From assembly GCA_947649365.1 (NCBI GenBank), contig CANSRH010000010.1, positions 1 to 54,534 of the forward strand: a stretch of DNA of 54,534 nucleotides, given 5' to 3'. Numbering within the stretch: the stretch's first letter is position 1; each line of letters opens with the position of its first letter. Position numbers and translations under genes: made by a program. The notes beneath the pieces are model-generated. The model did not search any database. It saw only the letters and a list, made by a program, of their open reading frames with translations, and had not been told where the DNA came from. This document shows, in pieces, positions 54,428 through 54,534 of this stretch. This DNA comes from an uncultured Mycoplasmatota bacterium. Its GTDB lineage: Bacteria; Bacillota_I; Bacilli_A; RF39; UBA660.

Positions 54428-54464
54428 AAAAAAGAGAAAATACTATCGTTCTAGTAATTTTCTC
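54428..54464 (-). terminator. Terminator hairpin just before the regulator copy 1 gene
   Basis: GAGAAAAT (54434-54441) pairs perfectly with ATTTTCTC (54457-54464), extended by ACTA/TAGT, and is followed on the minus strand by six T. It overlaps the stop of the partial upstream gene; the next start codon is 22 nt away. Confidence 0.7.
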
Positions 54465-54534
54465 TTGTTGCTTATAAAGTTATAAATTGAAAGCATTACC
54501 AGAACCCCAAAACTGCTAATTACTACATAATTTA
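54443..54534 (-). CDS. C-terminal end of a small membrane protein, cut by the window edge
   Basis: The frame reads YVVISSFGVLVMLSIYNFIS then NKRKLLER and stops (TAG). One transmembrane helix with a basic cytoplasmic tail. The start lies beyond the right edge. Tiny membrane proteins of this kind are common in conjugative modules. Confidence 0.45.
   Translation of the reverse strand, partial: NYVVISSFGVLVMLSIYNFISNKRKLLER

Larger units (their letters stand above)
20958..54534. mobile_element. Integrative and conjugative element, left end to beyond the window
   Basis: All the genes of a conjugative element are present in one orientation: serine recombinase at the chromosome junction, MobL-type relaxase with ribbon-helix-helix accessory proteins and a repeat-rich oriT candidate, VirD4 coupling protein, VirB4, VirB6-, VirB3/PrgI- and VirB2-like proteins, M23 cell-wall hydrolase, large methylase-helicase, OB-fold proteins and an adhesin/sortase pair. 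The set resembles the Tn1549-like elements of gut Firmicutes in outline. The right end is not reached. No antibiotic-resistance gene is recognisable in the visible part. Confidence 0.93.

Noticed and set aside
20818-54534. UGA recoded as Trp (Mollicutes code)
   Set aside because: Trp positions in conserved proteins use UGG, and UGA ends serS just before its terminator.

Overview
The window comes from a low-G+C Gram-positive bacterium, probably an uncultured gut member of the Bacilli or a Mollicutes-related lineage such as RF39. This is inferred from base composition, AGGAGG-type ribosome binding sites and a chromosomal gene order resembling Bacillus subtilis yrrI-alaS-yrzL-yrrK-yrzB-mltG-yrrM-yrrN-yrrO-greA. 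Peptidoglycan enzymes (MltG), a sortase and an LPXTG-type protein argue for a walled cell. UGA acts as a stop and UGG as Trp, so the standard bacterial code applies.

Region 1 (1-20.82 kb) is chromosome, almost all on the minus strand. From left to right it holds a prepilin-like surface protein, an unrecognised protein with hints of an ADP-ribosyltransferase fold, trigger factor, a decayed Rpn-type nuclease/transposase gene and greA. Next is a tightly packed operon for wobble-uridine tRNA modification (trhP2, trhP1, trmR), septal glycan cleavage (mltG) and small conserved proteins (DUF1292, RuvX, IreB). A plus-strand GH3 glycosidase and a minus-strand membrane-anchored protein with a G9 tract lie between ireB and alaS. 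A T-box leader controls a nucleotide-kinase-like gene plus an unusually short alaS. A Nudix hydrolase, an AI-2E family permease, miaB and two unrecognised proteins follow. The region ends with the last ~48 codons of serS and its terminator.

Region 2 (about 20.96 kb to the right edge, more than 33.5 kb) is an integrative and conjugative element (ICE) inserted into the 3' end of serS. All of its genes are on the minus strand. Read 5' to 3' (right to left) it has: two ArpU/sigma-region-4-like regulators; a membrane-anchored low-complexity protein; a thioester/Cna-B adhesin with its sortase; small accessory proteins including an OB-fold protein and a resolvase-like protein; a type IV secretion module (VirB2-like, VirB6-like, PrgI/VirB3-like, VirB4, M23 hydrolase); a repeat-rich probable oriT; ribbon-helix-helix proteins and a MobL-type relaxase; small proteins and the VirD4 coupling protein; two lipoproteins with a polytopic membrane protein; a 2266-residue methylase-helicase; an OB-fold protein; two paralogous regulators; a SHOCT-like protein; and a large serine recombinase next to serS. 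The right ICE end and the 5' part of serS lie outside the window.

The most unusual signals are in the ICE's untranslated RNA. Upstream of the secretion genes are two strong terminators plus a third segment that can pair so as to undo both, a classic attenuator layout. Upstream of one regulator gene a promoter drives a leader whose 34-codon reading frame runs through two terminator hairpins and stops 1 nt before the start codon. Several other ICE genes start only 19-29 nt after a terminator-like hairpin, two of them behind an identical 27-nt segment. A 34-nt promoter-like element occurs at both ends of the visible ICE. Together these suggest that the element's expression is controlled largely at transcription elongation; this is inference from sequence alone.
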